Shown here: positions 39,753 through 48,247 of the stretch, piece after piece | Layout of the letters: each line of letters starts with the position of its first letter | Position numbering within the stretch: position 1 is the first letter of the stretch | Source: a virus | IMG/VR virus record: IMGVR_UViG_3300010150_000013 | Location: 1 to 64,000 of that record | DNA: 64,000 bases | Strand: one strand, 5' to 3' | Made by a program: the position numbers and the translations under genes | Notes under the pieces: generated by a model | What the model was told of the DNA's origin: nothing | The model's database searches: none | The model's input: only the letters and a program-made list of their open reading frames with translations

Positions 39753-40738
39753 TGACACACATTCTAGTAGATACAGCAAATACATTCTTCCGTGCAAGAC
39801 ATGTAATTAACGGTGATGCTGATATTAAGTTAGGTATGGCTTTCCATATTACACTTAACAGCATTAAGAAGGCATGGCAAGACTTTGATGGCACACATGT
39901 TGTATTCTGCTTAGAAGGTCGTAGTTGGCGTAAGGACCATTATGAGCCTTACAAGCGTAACAGGCAAGTTGCTCGTGATGCACTTACAGAAAAACAGCAA
40001 GAAGAAGATACTATCTTTTGGGAAGCATTTGATACATTTAAAGACTTTGTAAGTGAAAAAACTAACTGTACTGTATTACAACATAAAGAATTAGAAGCAG
40101 ATGACTTAATTGCTGGTTGGATACAACAACACCCAGATGTAGATCATGTTGTTGTTTCTACAGACACAGACTTTCAGCAACTAATTGCACCTAATGTAAA
40201 ACTATACAATGGTGTACAAGAAGTAACAACTACACATGAAGGTTACTTTGATAAGAAGGGCAATCATGTTATTGATAAAAAGACTAAGGAGCCTAAGACT
40301 GTTCCAGATCCGCAATGGTTGTTGTTTGAGAAATGTATGCGTGGTGACACTAGTGACAATGTGTTTAGTGCTTATCCAGGTGTACGTAAAAAAGGCACAA
40401 GAAATAAAGTTGGTTTACTAGAAGCATTTGAGGATAAAGACCTTAAAGGCTATAACTGGAATAACTTGATGCTACAACGTTGGGTAGATCATAACGGTGA
40501 AGAACATCGTGTACTAGATGACTATCAACGTAACGTTACATTAATTGATCTTACTGCACAGCCTGAAGATGTAAAAGATAAAATTACAGGTACTATTCAA
40601 GAGTCAATTGATGCAGATAAAAATATTAGCCAGGTTGGTGTAAGACTTATGAAATTCTGTAATTTATACGACTTAAAGAAAATATCAGATCAAGCACAAG
40701 CATACGCTGAACCATTAAATGCGAGGTACACAGTATGA
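39752..40738 (+). CDS. rnh: T4-type RNase H / 5'-3' exonuclease (FEN/PIN superfamily)
   Basis: A 328-residue protein. HILVDTANTFFRARH (first metal Asp), RSWRKDHYEPYKRNRQ (helical arch region), KELEADDLIAGW and VVSTDTDFQQLI (acidic metal sites), and RGDTSDNVFSAYPGVRKKGTR (helix-3-turn-helix region) mark the FEN family. T4 RNase H removes Okazaki RNA primers with the same size (305 aa). Supports lagging-strand processing with gp43-45. Confidence 0.85.
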   Translation: MTHILVDTANTFFRARHVINGDADIKLGMAFHITLNSIKKAWQDFDGTHVVFCLEGRSWRKDHYEPYKRNRQVARDALTEKQQEEDTIFWEAFDTFKDFVSEKTNCTVLQHKELEADDLIAGWIQQHPDVDHVVVSTDTDFQQLIAPNVKLYNGVQEVTTTHEGYFDKKGNHVIDKKTKEPKTVPDPQWLLFEKCMRGDTSDNVFSAYPGVRKKGTRNKVGLLEAFEDKDLKGYNWNNLMLQRWVDHNGEEHRVLDDYQRNVTLIDLTAQPEDVKDKITGTIQESIDADKNISQVGVRLMKFCNLYDLKKISDQAQAYAEPLNARYTV

Positions 40739-41211
40739 CAACAGAATTTAAAGCAAAACCTGTTTTAGAAGATAAATTTTGGATTGTTGAAGAACAAGGC
40801 CAAAAAATTGGTACGCTAAGAAAGAACGAAGATAAGTTTGTCTTTAGTAATGAAAACGGTGTTAAGTTTTATCATAATAAGAAAAGTATCTTAAGTGACT
40901 ATGGAAAAGACTTTTTTGTTGCTAAAATTGTAAAAGAAGCAGATGATTCTGATCCTAAAGAAGTACATGGCTTTAAGTGTAGTACTAAACCACACAACTC
41001 TATGTACGATATACAGAAGCGTTTACCTTTATTTACAAAGAGCAAAGACTCAAAGAGCTTGTATTGTTCAGGGTATTATGTTATTAAATTCGATAAAGGA
41101 TGGGTTAAATCGTTCTGTCCGAAGCTCATTACACTACAACGGTATGCGTATAAAGGGCCATTTAAGACTGATTTAGAGATGAAACAGGTACTATCTAATG
41201 TCAACAAATAG
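40735..41211 (+). CDS. Unknown protein, 158 aa
   Basis: Overlaps RNase H by 4 bp (ATGA). Sequence is a beta-rich, basic protein: KFWIVEEQGQKIGTLRKNED, HNSMYDIQKRLPLFTKSKDS. No domain recognised; conserved position after rnh suggests a replication-region role. Confidence 0.6.
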   Translation: MTTEFKAKPVLEDKFWIVEEQGQKIGTLRKNEDKFVFSNENGVKFYHNKKSILSDYGKDFFVAKIVKEADDSDPKEVHGFKCSTKPHNSMYDIQKRLPLFTKSKDSKSLYCSGYYVIKFDKGWVKSFCPKLITLQRYAYKGPFKTDLEMKQVLSNVNK

Positions 41212-41446
41212 CCTTCCGCAGTCACTTCCTACCATTGAAAAAATACTACAACGAATTGCAGTTGCAGAGAAATCACAGCAATCAGACGTTAGAATAAGCA
41301 TACAAGAAGCACGATCACTAGCAATTGAGCTATCTATGTTTACATCTAAATTAGGTACTGTTGTAGCGTCTATAGATGAGCAATTAAAGCAGATCAAGCA
41401 GAATAGCGAACAAGTTGAAGTGAAATTTGAAGGCGGACAGTTCTAA
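41198..41446 (+). CDS. Small coiled-coil protein
   Basis: An 82-residue helical protein with heptad-like spacing (IEKILQRIAVAEKSQQSDVR; IDEQLKQIKQNSEQVEVKF). Overlaps the previous gene by 14 bp. Function unknown. Confidence 0.55.
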   Translation: MSTNSLPQSLPTIEKILQRIAVAEKSQQSDVRISIQEARSLAIELSMFTSKLGTVVASIDEQLKQIKQNSEQVEVKFEGGQF

Positions 41447-41451
41447 AAAAG

Positions 41452-41459
41452 GATAAATA
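41452..41459 (+). promoter_or_regulatory. Late-promoter-like GATAAATA box
   Basis: GATAAATA, seven of eight matches to the T4 late box, ending 31 bp before ATG 41491. Confidence 0.5.
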
Positions 41460-41490
41460 TATACGTAGTTAATTAAAAGGATTACGTATA

Positions 41491-41775
41491 ATGAGTAGAC
41501 CAAAACCAACAGTGCTTCTCGAACATGTGAATCGAGAATCATATAAGACAGAACAAATATTAGAGAGCGAAGCAATTTGGGCGGTCTTCTATAAAGGAAA
41601 GCCGTTTAACTTAAAAAGCGGAAGTATGGTATCGAGCTATCCTGGACCGAAGTATAAAAAAGTATCGTTTTCTAATCCTGGCCATGCTAGGAACCTAGCA
41701 AAAAAACTAAACACACTTTTCCAAGTAAAGGACTTTGCGGTATACACACTAACTTCTGGAGCGAAAGAAGAGTAA
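41491..41775 (+). CDS. Conserved small marine T4-like protein
   Basis: A 94-residue basic protein. RPKPTVLLEHVNRESYKTEQ and YPGPKYKKVSFSNPGHARNL are strongly conserved-looking segments known from cyanomyophage hypothetical proteins. Preceded by a late-type box and AAAGGA. Function unknown. Confidence 0.65.
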   Translation: MSRPKPTVLLEHVNRESYKTEQILESEAIWAVFYKGKPFNLKSGSMVSSYPGPKYKKVSFSNPGHARNLAKKLNTLFQVKDFAVYTLTSGAKEE

Positions 41776-41781
41776 TGACAC

Positions 41782-42180
41782 ATGGATCAAAAGGACAACT
41801 ATACAAAAGTATTTCTGAAAGCCGCTGATCAGCCTTTTGACACTCCCGACATAAAGAATAAGAGAACATTATGGTGGTATAACATTCGTGATGTTGGCGG
41901 GCTACGTCTAACGGAAGAAGCAATAGTCCACATAGAACAGATAGCAAAGATTAAAACCTATAAAGTAGATTTTCCAAAACAATTTAAAATAACACCTAAA
42001 GTGCTTTTATGGCTTGACAATTTTATCGAATCACCGTATTATATAACTAAGAAATCAATAACTGTACTTAAAGAAAGGTCTGCTTTTGAATTGTATTTGT
42101 TTAGTGGGGATATCAGTAAAATGGGCTATAATAAAGCATTGTCCAAACGATTATCTGAAGAAACCGCGGACCAAGAATAA
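41782..42180 (+). CDS. Conserved small marine T4-like protein
   Basis: A 132-residue protein. KRTLWWYNIRDVGGLRLTEE and a later PKVLLWLDNFIESPYYITKK are the visible conserved blocks; the second could be a winged-helix-like core. No known function. It contains the promoter-like 42014-42042. Confidence 0.6.
   Translation: MDQKDNYTKVFLKAADQPFDTPDIKNKRTLWWYNIRDVGGLRLTEEAIVHIEQIAKIKTYKVDFPKQFKITPKVLLWLDNFIESPYYITKKSITVLKERSAFELYLFSGDISKMGYNKALSKRLSEETADQE
42014..42042 (+). promoter_or_regulatory. Sigma70-type promoter, TTGACA-17-TATTAT
   Basis: TTGACA 42014-42019, 17-bp spacer, TATTAT 42037-42042. It lies within the 3' part of gene 41782 and could read 42215-43720. Confidence 0.4.
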
Positions 42181-42214
42181 CATTCATTAACATAGCATAT
42201 AATAAATATTAGTG

Positions 42215-42484
42215 ATGATAGAACTTAATCCATTAGAAGTACTGCGTTCAAGAGAACTTAAAACTATGCCTCCGCATTTTGCAAAGATGCAGGTATCGGA
42301 TTCAGATCGTGTTGATCGTAGATTATCTGAGTGGGTTAAGACTAATACTAGTGGTAGGTATTGTATTAATACATATCCGGCTGCTAAAGAAAATAAATTC
42401 AAATCTGTTACATTTGTAGGGTTTGAAGAAGAGAAAGAACTAACATACTTTATGTTAGCTTGTCCATACTTAAGGAGAAACTAG
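42215..42484 (+). CDS. Small protein of unknown function
   Basis: An 89-residue protein from ATG 42215 (a GTG lies one codon upstream). PPHFAKMQVSDSDRVDRRLS and TFVGFEEEKELTYFMLACPY are the main features. TATAATAAATA lies just upstream. Function unknown. Confidence 0.55.
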   Translation: MIELNPLEVLRSRELKTMPPHFAKMQVSDSDRVDRRLSEWVKTNTSGRYCINTYPAAKENKFKSVTFVGFEEEKELTYFMLACPYLRRN

Positions 42485-42485
42485 A

Positions 42486-42803
42486 ATGGCTGAAGAAAAT
42501 AAAACGCCGGAAACGGCAACAGAAGCAGCACCAACAAGTGGTCCTGTTCCTACACCAGGTGTAGATCAAAACGCACCTGCACAAGAAGCTGGGGAACCAG
42601 CAGCACCAGATCTTAACATTAGCGACCTTAATGCAGTAAAAAGCATTATTGAAGTTGCTACACAAAGAGGTGCATTTAAAGCAACTGAATTAGAAGCAGT
42701 TGGTAAAGCATTTAACAAACTAACAGCATTTTTAGATCATGTTGTTAAACAACAACAGGCTGCTGCACCAGGAGCACCTGAAGGGGGAATTAACAATGGC
42801 TAA
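42486..42803 (+). CDS. Pro/Ala-rich low-complexity protein
   Basis: A 105-residue acidic protein with Pro/Ala/Glu-rich ends and a helical centre (LNAVKSIIEVATQRGAFKAT). The GGGGGAAT near its end serves the next gene, which it overlaps by 8 bp. Similar proteins precede the next gene in cyanomyophages. Function unknown. Confidence 0.6.
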   Translation: MAEENKTPETATEAAPTSGPVPTPGVDQNAPAQEAGEPAAPDLNISDLNAVKSIIEVATQRGAFKATELEAVGKAFNKLTAFLDHVVKQQQAAAPGAPEGGINNG

Positions 42804-43419
42804 AGAAATGAAGCACGTTGGTAAAATGACCAACACTGGCGATGCTGTAGTTGTAGTATTCAGAACTATTCCAGGTGAATCAAATCAGGCATTGGTACTA
42901 CAAACTGCAACATTACCTGATATCTATCATGACAGTTTAATGAAACTAATCGAAACAGATCAAGCTCAAGAAGCATATGAACTTGGTGAGTTTATGTTTA
43001 GAAATTCTTTTCCAGACGGAAGACCAATGTTACAATCAATGCAGGCTGATAATAGACTTATTAAAGTTGACACATCAAACGTAACTATGACACCTACATC
43101 TTCATCAGTAATTCAATTAAGTGAACTTAACGCTTTAATTGCTGAACAGAAGGGTGTTAGCATTGACGAGCTACACAAGTTTGTAAGTGGCGCACCAGAA
43201 GAAACTGCTGCGAATCCAGGTGCAGAAGCACCAGCACAGCCTGTTACTGAAGCAGTTGCACCACAAGACAACGGTGTGTTAAGTGACGATGATCTTGCTA
43301 AGTCTTATCGCTCACAAGCAGATAGATTAAGTAAAGAAGCAGCACAACTAAGACGCCAAGCTGAAGAACTTGTTCCTACGAAGAAGTCTACTAAAGCAAA
43401 AGTGTCAGAGAGTGCCTAG
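42796..43419 (+). CDS. Conserved unknown protein with Ala/Pro linker and coiled coil
   Basis: A 207-residue protein; ATG 42796 follows AAGGGGGAA, so the longer frame is not used. N-domain HVGKMTNTGDAVVVVFRTIP, a helical domain, an Ala/Pro/Glu-rich linker (about 150-170) and a coiled coil (SYRSQADRLSKEAAQLRRQA) with basic tail. A transcription or scaffold adaptor is conceivable; no evidence. Confidence 0.6.
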   Translation: MAKEMKHVGKMTNTGDAVVVVFRTIPGESNQALVLQTATLPDIYHDSLMKLIETDQAQEAYELGEFMFRNSFPDGRPMLQSMQADNRLIKVDTSNVTMTPTSSSVIQLSELNALIAEQKGVSIDELHKFVSGAPEETAANPGAEAPAQPVTEAVAPQDNGVLSDDDLAKSYRSQADRLSKEAAQLRRQAEELVPTKKSTKAKVSESA

Positions 43420-43720
43420 TAAGCATTATTTTAAACCACCAAAACATCTGGTTAAAGAATGGCCGGAGGTTTTTGACGACCTCTACATGAATACTATGCC
43501 TGTTGCATATTTAGATGCAATGATTTTAGAATTTAGTGACGGTAGAGTTTGGGAGATTGATGTTAAGGAACATCTTCAGGCAGATGATCCAGATAGTGTA
43601 GCAAAAAAAATGTTACAGACTATGAATGAATATAAAGATACTATTAAGAAAGTAGACTTTAAAATCAATGTTGATCTTCTAAAGAAAGAAATAAAAGATC
43701 GAACAGATCAGATATTGTAG
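43412..43720 (+). CDS. Conserved small T4-like protein
   Basis: A 102-residue protein; GTG 43412 overlaps the previous stop and begins the conserved PSKHYFKPPKHLVKEWPEVF block. Acidic beta/alpha body follows (LEFSDGRVWEIDVKEHL). Last gene before the terminator. Function unknown, possibly virion-associated. Confidence 0.6.
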   Translation: MPSKHYFKPPKHLVKEWPEVFDDLYMNTMPVAYLDAMILEFSDGRVWEIDVKEHLQADDPDSVAKKMLQTMNEYKDTIKKVDFKINVDLLKKEIKDRTDQIL

Positions 43721-43732
43721 TTTCTCACACTT

Positions 43733-43766
43733 AGGGAGTTAGTAGAAATACTAACTCTCTTTTTTT
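43733..43766 (+). terminator. Strong rho-independent terminator
   Basis: 12-bp stem with one G-U pair (43733-43744 / 43749-43760), a GAAA tetraloop (43745-43748) and a seven-T tail. It ends the plus-strand arm, 13 bp after the last stop. The minus-strand gene ends at 43765, inside the T tract, so the hairpin may also slow that transcript although its minus-strand tail is not U-rich. Confidence 0.9.
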
Positions 43767-44943
43767 ATCTTGTATTTCCGTAATGAATAACTTCGTGTTT
43801 ATCTGAAGTGTAAGAACGCCAAGGATCAACTACAACGGAGTCGTCTGATAGTTCTACATAAAGCTCTGGATGAGATAAAAGAACACATGCTCTAAAAGGT
43901 CCTGGATCAGAACCATATACTAACGGATCAACTTGCATAGGATTAAAGCCGTACTCTGTACAATACTGTGCAACTAGTAAAGCATAACTTCCATCTATAT
44001 AAGGCACACCTGGTTTGTAAGCAATACCATTAATAAGAATAGGAAGTTCTTTTTCTTTTGCAATATCACAAAGTTTTTGTGCAACATTTTGCGCTTGAAC
44101 TTCTCTAGCATTCATTACTGCATCAAAAATATCATAACCAAGATCTAGTTTCTTTGCCATGTACCTAAGTGCAATATTATCTCTTGGGTGACAACTGCCA
44201 CCATCTCCCATTCCTGCTTTCATGTAACTTGGTCCCATGATACGTTGTGTACTTTCTGCAAGTGCTGTAGTAACTACATCAACGTTTATATTACCTTGCT
44301 TTTCAGCAACGTCTTGTATCATATTTACAAGTCCAATCTTTGTGCTAATAAATGTATTATAGAATACTTTGATACATTCGCATTCGTCCCAAGTACCAAT
44401 TACATATCTTGGATCGTTCTCCATGCATGTATCATAAAAATCTCTAAGCTCTTTAGCATCGCCGGTTTCAGTACCATCTTCTGTACCAATCATAACCATT
44501 TCAGGATTGACCATATCCCAAGCAACTGTACCCATAGCAATCAAATAAGGATTATAAACAAAACGTGTGTTAGTTATTAAAGGTACAAACTCACGCCTTA
44601 CTGTGCCAGGTAAAACTGTACTAATAAGAACAAGCATTTGTTTTTTATTCATATACTTATTTGCTTCTTGTAAACAATCAATAACAATATCGTATTGAAA
44701 GTCTTTAGGCTCTAAATGTGCTGTAGGTGCTTTGCCGTCATAGTTTGGATCATGTGGAGTAGGCACTGCAACGAATACAATATCTGCTTCTGATGCTACG
44801 TCTTTAATAGTATCTTCTACTATAACATAATCACTATCTAACGATTTATCTACATCATATCCAATTACTGCATGTCCTTTTTTGGCAATCTCTTCTGCGC
44901 AAGGCATACCCAATTTACCAAGTCCAATAAATCCAATTTTCAT
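43765..44943 (-). CDS. Nucleotide-sugar (UDP-glucose-type) dehydrogenase
   Basis: A 392-residue protein. IGFIGLGKLGMPCAEEIAKK is the NAD Rossmann motif and GDGGSCHPRDNIALRYMAKK contains the catalytic Cys of the UDP-sugar dehydrogenase family. INGIAYKPGVPYIDGS belongs to the C-terminal UDP-binding domain (usual KPxxxDxR is altered). Product would be a uronic acid nucleotide for the glycosyltransferases further up the operon. Family members average 390-450 aa. Upstream spacer carries a large inverted repeat. Confidence 0.85.
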   Translation of the reverse strand: MKIGFIGLGKLGMPCAEEIAKKGHAVIGYDVDKSLDSDYVIVEDTIKDVASEADIVFVAVPTPHDPNYDGKAPTAHLEPKDFQYDIVIDCLQEANKYMNKKQMLVLISTVLPGTVRREFVPLITNTRFVYNPYLIAMGTVAWDMVNPEMVMIGTEDGTETGDAKELRDFYDTCMENDPRYVIGTWDECECIKVFYNTFISTKIGLVNMIQDVAEKQGNINVDVVTTALAESTQRIMGPSYMKAGMGDGGSCHPRDNIALRYMAKKLDLGYDIFDAVMNAREVQAQNVAQKLCDIAKEKELPILINGIAYKPGVPYIDGSYALLVAQYCTEYGFNPMQVDPLVYGSDPGPFRACVLLSHPELYVELSDDSVVVDPWRSYTSDKHEVIHYGNTR

Positions 44944-44971
44944 CTATTCTGTCCTTTTGATTAGTTACTGT

Positions 44972-44978
44972 TATTTAC
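44972..44978 (-). promoter_or_regulatory. Late-promoter-like GTAAATA box
   Basis: Complement of TATTTAC, 29 bp upstream of the start at 44943. Six of seven matches to the T4 late core. Same variant as at 7974 and 57101. Confidence 0.3.
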
Positions 44979-44988
44979 TTTTGGGCAT

Positions 44989-45080
44989 TAAAACGCTGTT
45001 TAAGCCTGGCTTTTTACACTGATACACAAGTAATGCTTATGCATGTTAACCACGCTGTATGACGCTTAAAATGCGTTTTA
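44989..45080. repeat. Imperfect 17-bp inverted repeat in intergenic spacer
   Basis: TAAAACGCTGTTTAAGC (44989-45005) and GCTTAAAATGCGTTTTA (45064-45080) are reverse complements at 15 of 17 positions, separated by 58 bp. Direct copies of ACGCTGTAT/ACGCTGTTT occur at 44993 and 45052. This spacer (44944-45085) is the longest gene-free stretch of the minus-strand arm. It could be a terminator, processing site or protein-binding site. Confidence 0.6.
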
Positions 45081-45085
45081 GACAC

Positions 45086-46231
45086 CTAATTTATAGGCTT
45101 TACTAAGTGGTTTCTCCCTGTTAATACCCTATAATTATAGTGTGCAATTTCTCTCACTTTGGAATGCCATTCTCTAAATTCAGCACCTTTCAAATTGCAC
45201 AATCTTTCAATTTCATCTACAATTGCTATTGCTCGATCTCCATGATCTTCAATTTTATCGTATCCTTCATTTATATAAGGATGATAAGATCTATATCCTA
45301 ACTTTTTAAGATATTGCAATGTATTTGGAGAGCCTACCATTATATAAGGATGCCCCATTCCAATACATTTAAATATCTTCTCACTTAAAAATGGAACGTT
45401 TTCATAATACGTTGTTTCACTGATTACACTAAAATATGTTTCTTGATAGTACTTGTGTATTGATCGTTGATGTTCTGCTCTATTAGTAACAAGGTCTTCT
45501 TCATCAAGATACATCGGCGGCAACTGCTGCACGTCAGCAGAGCGTTTTAAAACTTTAGAAATTTCTTTATGGTCTTTGTGATTTTCTTCTAGTCGTGGCC
45601 ATACATGTTCCCAATTTAAATTATCGTCCGACGGTGCAAGGCTAACATAACCTTCATCTAATAAACCTCTATCATGAAGTAATGTAACCATTAGCGGCCT
45701 ATGTAAGCGCCAGCGTCTATTTAAATTAAGATATTTTTTAGAGTACTTGCGTTTCTTTTCCATAGTAGGAAAACTACTACGTTGTTGTACTGTGTCTTTA
45801 CCAGTATTTTCAAATAAAGTAAACCACATAATTTTAATTTCTTCAGCATTGTTTTTCTTACAGTACTTTACTGTATACTTGTACATAGTAGGTACACCAG
45901 ATAAAAACACAATCTGACTTGCTGGAATATTATATTTGTTAACTATGTGTTTATAAATTGCATCTACACTTTCGTAAAAGTATTCTAACGAGTTGTCTAG
46001 TACCAAGAATATCTTTTTAAACTGCAATTTAAGAATAGTGTGATGATCTAAAACAGTATCTAACGGAAAATGTTCAAAACTGTTTGGCCCAGAAAACATT
46101 ATAAAATAATAGTCTTGTTTTAATTTAATACGTCCTAGTTCAGCAGGATTGGTAGCTATAGTAACTTTCTGAGGATTGTTATTATCGTAAGTTATAAGAT
46201 ATGGTAAATTGTCGTTGTTTAAACAGGCCAT
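45086..46231 (-). CDS. Glycosyltransferase-like protein, paralog of the gene at 47009
   Basis: A 381-residue protein. The C-terminal third shares with gene 47009 the pattern TExxx[YF][ED][DN]...FL[ST]EK[IL]FKxIxxGHP[YF]I..xSxxTLxxLxxLG[YF]R, like exostosin/GT-B C-terminal domains, and both have a [WR]R.HRP.......LLD.G central block. Nearby sugar genes support a glycan-modifying role. Donor and acceptor unknown. Overlaps gene 46231 by 1 bp. Confidence 0.6.
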   Translation of the reverse strand: MACLNNDNLPYLITYDNNNPQKVTIATNPAELGRIKLKQDYYFIMFSGPNSFEHFPLDTVLDHHTILKLQFKKIFLVLDNSLEYFYESVDAIYKHIVNKYNIPASQIVFLSGVPTMYKYTVKYCKKNNAEEIKIMWFTLFENTGKDTVQQRSSFPTMEKKRKYSKKYLNLNRRWRLHRPLMVTLLHDRGLLDEGYVSLAPSDDNLNWEHVWPRLEENHKDHKEISKVLKRSADVQQLPPMYLDEEDLVTNRAEHQRSIHKYYQETYFSVISETTYYENVPFLSEKIFKCIGMGHPYIMVGSPNTLQYLKKLGYRSYHPYINEGYDKIEDHGDRAIAIVDEIERLCNLKGAEFREWHSKVREIAHYNYRVLTGRNHLVKPIN

Positions 46232-47022
46232 TATAAATTCCTTGGAGTGTTATCATTTTCTATCCACCACTTTTCTAGGTCTTGAAAATCTTTTGCTTCT
46301 AATACTTTTTGATTTGTGTGTGCAACAAATCGTTTCATCTTTTCTGTTATATTATGATTTGGTAAGCATTTAGAAATGTATTCTAAATAGTGAGCAGGAG
46401 TAGGATGATAATCAGCAGTCTGTCCAGTGCTGTTGTGTCCGCGTATTGGTGTTTGTGGCCATACACCGTTAAACACAGTACTAAGTATGTCTGGTTTTAT
46501 TGCTGCTAGTGTTGAAGCATACAACTGTTTTATATCATCATAGTTAGTATCTTTCATTTCGTCACTTAGATTATTTGAGATCATATCGTTAATCTCAAAA
46601 GATGCCATGTTCCACATTTGAAAATCAGCAAGTCCGTTCTTCATGTATTGTCTTGTTAATTCTATAAGTCCTAAATCTCTCATTAGATAAAATCTATAAT
46701 CAAACCAATCGTATACAAACTTAGCAGAGATATTATTTTGTGTTGTAATATTTCCTGATGTTATCCAATGTTTGTGCCTATATCTATCTTCACGTGTAAC
46801 TGAACTCCACATAATAATAACTAAATCATCTTTGTTAAAATTATGTCTTAAATTTGCTTCTACTAGTTGATTAGAAATATAAAGATTACCTGCTCCGGCT
46901 TTTCCGTAGTTTATAGTTTCTGGTATTTCTTGTTTAATGATATCAGACCAAGTTGGCCATTTGTATCTAGTAAAACTACAACCAAATGTAAAACATCTTT
47001 TATAGTTATTAAACTGTTTCAA
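46231..47022 (-). CDS. SGNH-hydrolase-like protein
   Basis: A 263-residue protein. FTFGCSFTRYKWPTWSDII is the block-I GxSxT motif with nucleophile Ser14, NYGKAGAGNLYISNQL resembles the block-II Gly region, and ADYHPTPAHYLEY has the C-terminal DxxH/DxH. Such enzymes remove or add O-acyl groups on glycans. Placed between two glycosyltransferase-like genes; overlaps gene 47009 by 14 bp. Confidence 0.65.
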   Translation of the reverse strand: MKQFNNYKRCFTFGCSFTRYKWPTWSDIIKQEIPETINYGKAGAGNLYISNQLVEANLRHNFNKDDLVIIMWSSVTREDRYRHKHWITSGNITTQNNISAKFVYDWFDYRFYLMRDLGLIELTRQYMKNGLADFQMWNMASFEINDMISNNLSDEMKDTNYDDIKQLYASTLAAIKPDILSTVFNGVWPQTPIRGHNSTGQTADYHPTPAHYLEYISKCLPNHNITEKMKRFVAHTNQKVLEAKDFQDLEKWWIENDNTPRNL

Positions 47023-48247
47023 AGTATTTCTCCGCTGATTTTATACAATTAGTTATTGCATCTTTATAAAAGTCTTGTGTTCTTGCATGTTCAAAGTTAT
47101 GTTGTACAGCAGGATATGCATATAGCAAACGTCTTTGTTTAGTTTTAAAATCAAGACTAATCCACTCTTTTAAATTTTGTTGCACAGTCTTAAAACGTTC
47201 TAATGGATCTACAATTAAGTCATAGGGCTTATTAAACAATTTAAAGTCTGTTCTAAATCCTAATGAACGTAAACCAGCAAGTGTTCCTCTTGATGCAAGT
47301 GTAATAAAAGGATGTCCTAGCATAATAGGTTTAAACAATTTTTCTGTTAAAAATACGCTGTCGTCAAAGAATATAGTTTCAGTAACAACTGTTAAAAGCG
47401 TATTAGCATACAAGTCTGGATTAAAACTATTAGCAGCATTTGTAACACTCCAGTCTCCATCAAAGAATCTTGGAGTAAATTCTTTATGTCTTGCATAATT
47501 CTCTTTACCAATCAAGTATTCTGCATTTAGATCTTCACCTTCTTTAACTTCGTTACATGTAACAATCCCTTTGTCTAATAGCCCACTAATGCCTAAGTCT
47601 GTTACGTGTGCAGCTCTATGCGGTCTATGCACCCTATTTAAACTGTTAAATGCTTTGCTTTCTTCTCTATACATTGCACCTTTAATTAATGGCTTGTAGG
47701 GCATAGATTGATTCATAAATATCTTTAAGAAGTGATTTGAATATGCAACTTCAAACATACGTGGATTACCTGTTTTCTCTAACCAATCTTCGTAGTGTTT
47801 TTCAACTAGTTGACTTCCTTGCATAATGTAAACAGATAGAGGCGGCAGGCCTCTTTCGATTGCAGCATCGTGTATACGCTGCCACCCATCACCTAATGCT
47901 TTATGTATAAAAGGTCCTCCCTCTTTATCAGCACCAATTACAAGTCTTAATCTTTTTTTCTTTACTAGTTTTACAATATTCTTTGGCAGTGCAGATATAA
48001 TATCTGTTGGACCATTATGTACAGAACTAAGTCCAGTCCACCAACAAGGATCTCCATTAACATCAATATAATATATGCCAGGCGAATGTTGACAGTTTAC
48101 TAATTCTTGTACAGGCTTCTTCATACTGCGCAATGTATTTTTAATAATTGTTCCTTTAGAAGTTAGATACCAATCAGTTTCATCTGTAGTAGAAAGATGA
48201 GCTAAATTTTCTGTTGATTCGTCCATGGTATCAAAATAAAAATTCAT
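47009..48247 (-). CDS. Glycosyltransferase-like protein, paralog of the gene at 45086
   Basis: A 412-residue protein. Contains the shared block FLTEKLFKPIMLGHPFITLA and RSLGFRTDFKLFNKPYD, and the HRPHRAAHVTDLGISGLLD centre. The N-terminal 150 residues differ from its paralog. Probably a GT-B-like sugar transferase or a related nucleotide-sugar enzyme. Coupled to radical-SAM gene by a 1-bp overlap. Confidence 0.6.
   Translation of the reverse strand: MNFYFDTMDESTENLAHLSTTDETDWYLTSKGTIIKNTLRSMKKPVQELVNCQHSPGIYYIDVNGDPCWWTGLSSVHNGPTDIISALPKNIVKLVKKKRLRLVIGADKEGGPFIHKALGDGWQRIHDAAIERGLPPLSVYIMQGSQLVEKHYEDWLEKTGNPRMFEVAYSNHFLKIFMNQSMPYKPLIKGAMYREESKAFNSLNRVHRPHRAAHVTDLGISGLLDKGIVTCNEVKEGEDLNAEYLIGKENYARHKEFTPRFFDGDWSVTNAANSFNPDLYANTLLTVVTETIFFDDSVFLTEKLFKPIMLGHPFITLASRGTLAGLRSLGFRTDFKLFNKPYDLIVDPLERFKTVQQNLKEWISLDFKTKQRRLLYAYPAVQHNFEHARTQDFYKDAITNCIKSAEKYFETV

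Noticed and set aside
44188-44580. Plus-strand open frame of 130 codons inside the sugar dehydrogenase gene
   Set aside because: Antisense to a well-supported enzyme; Cys/Phe/His-rich composition without motif.
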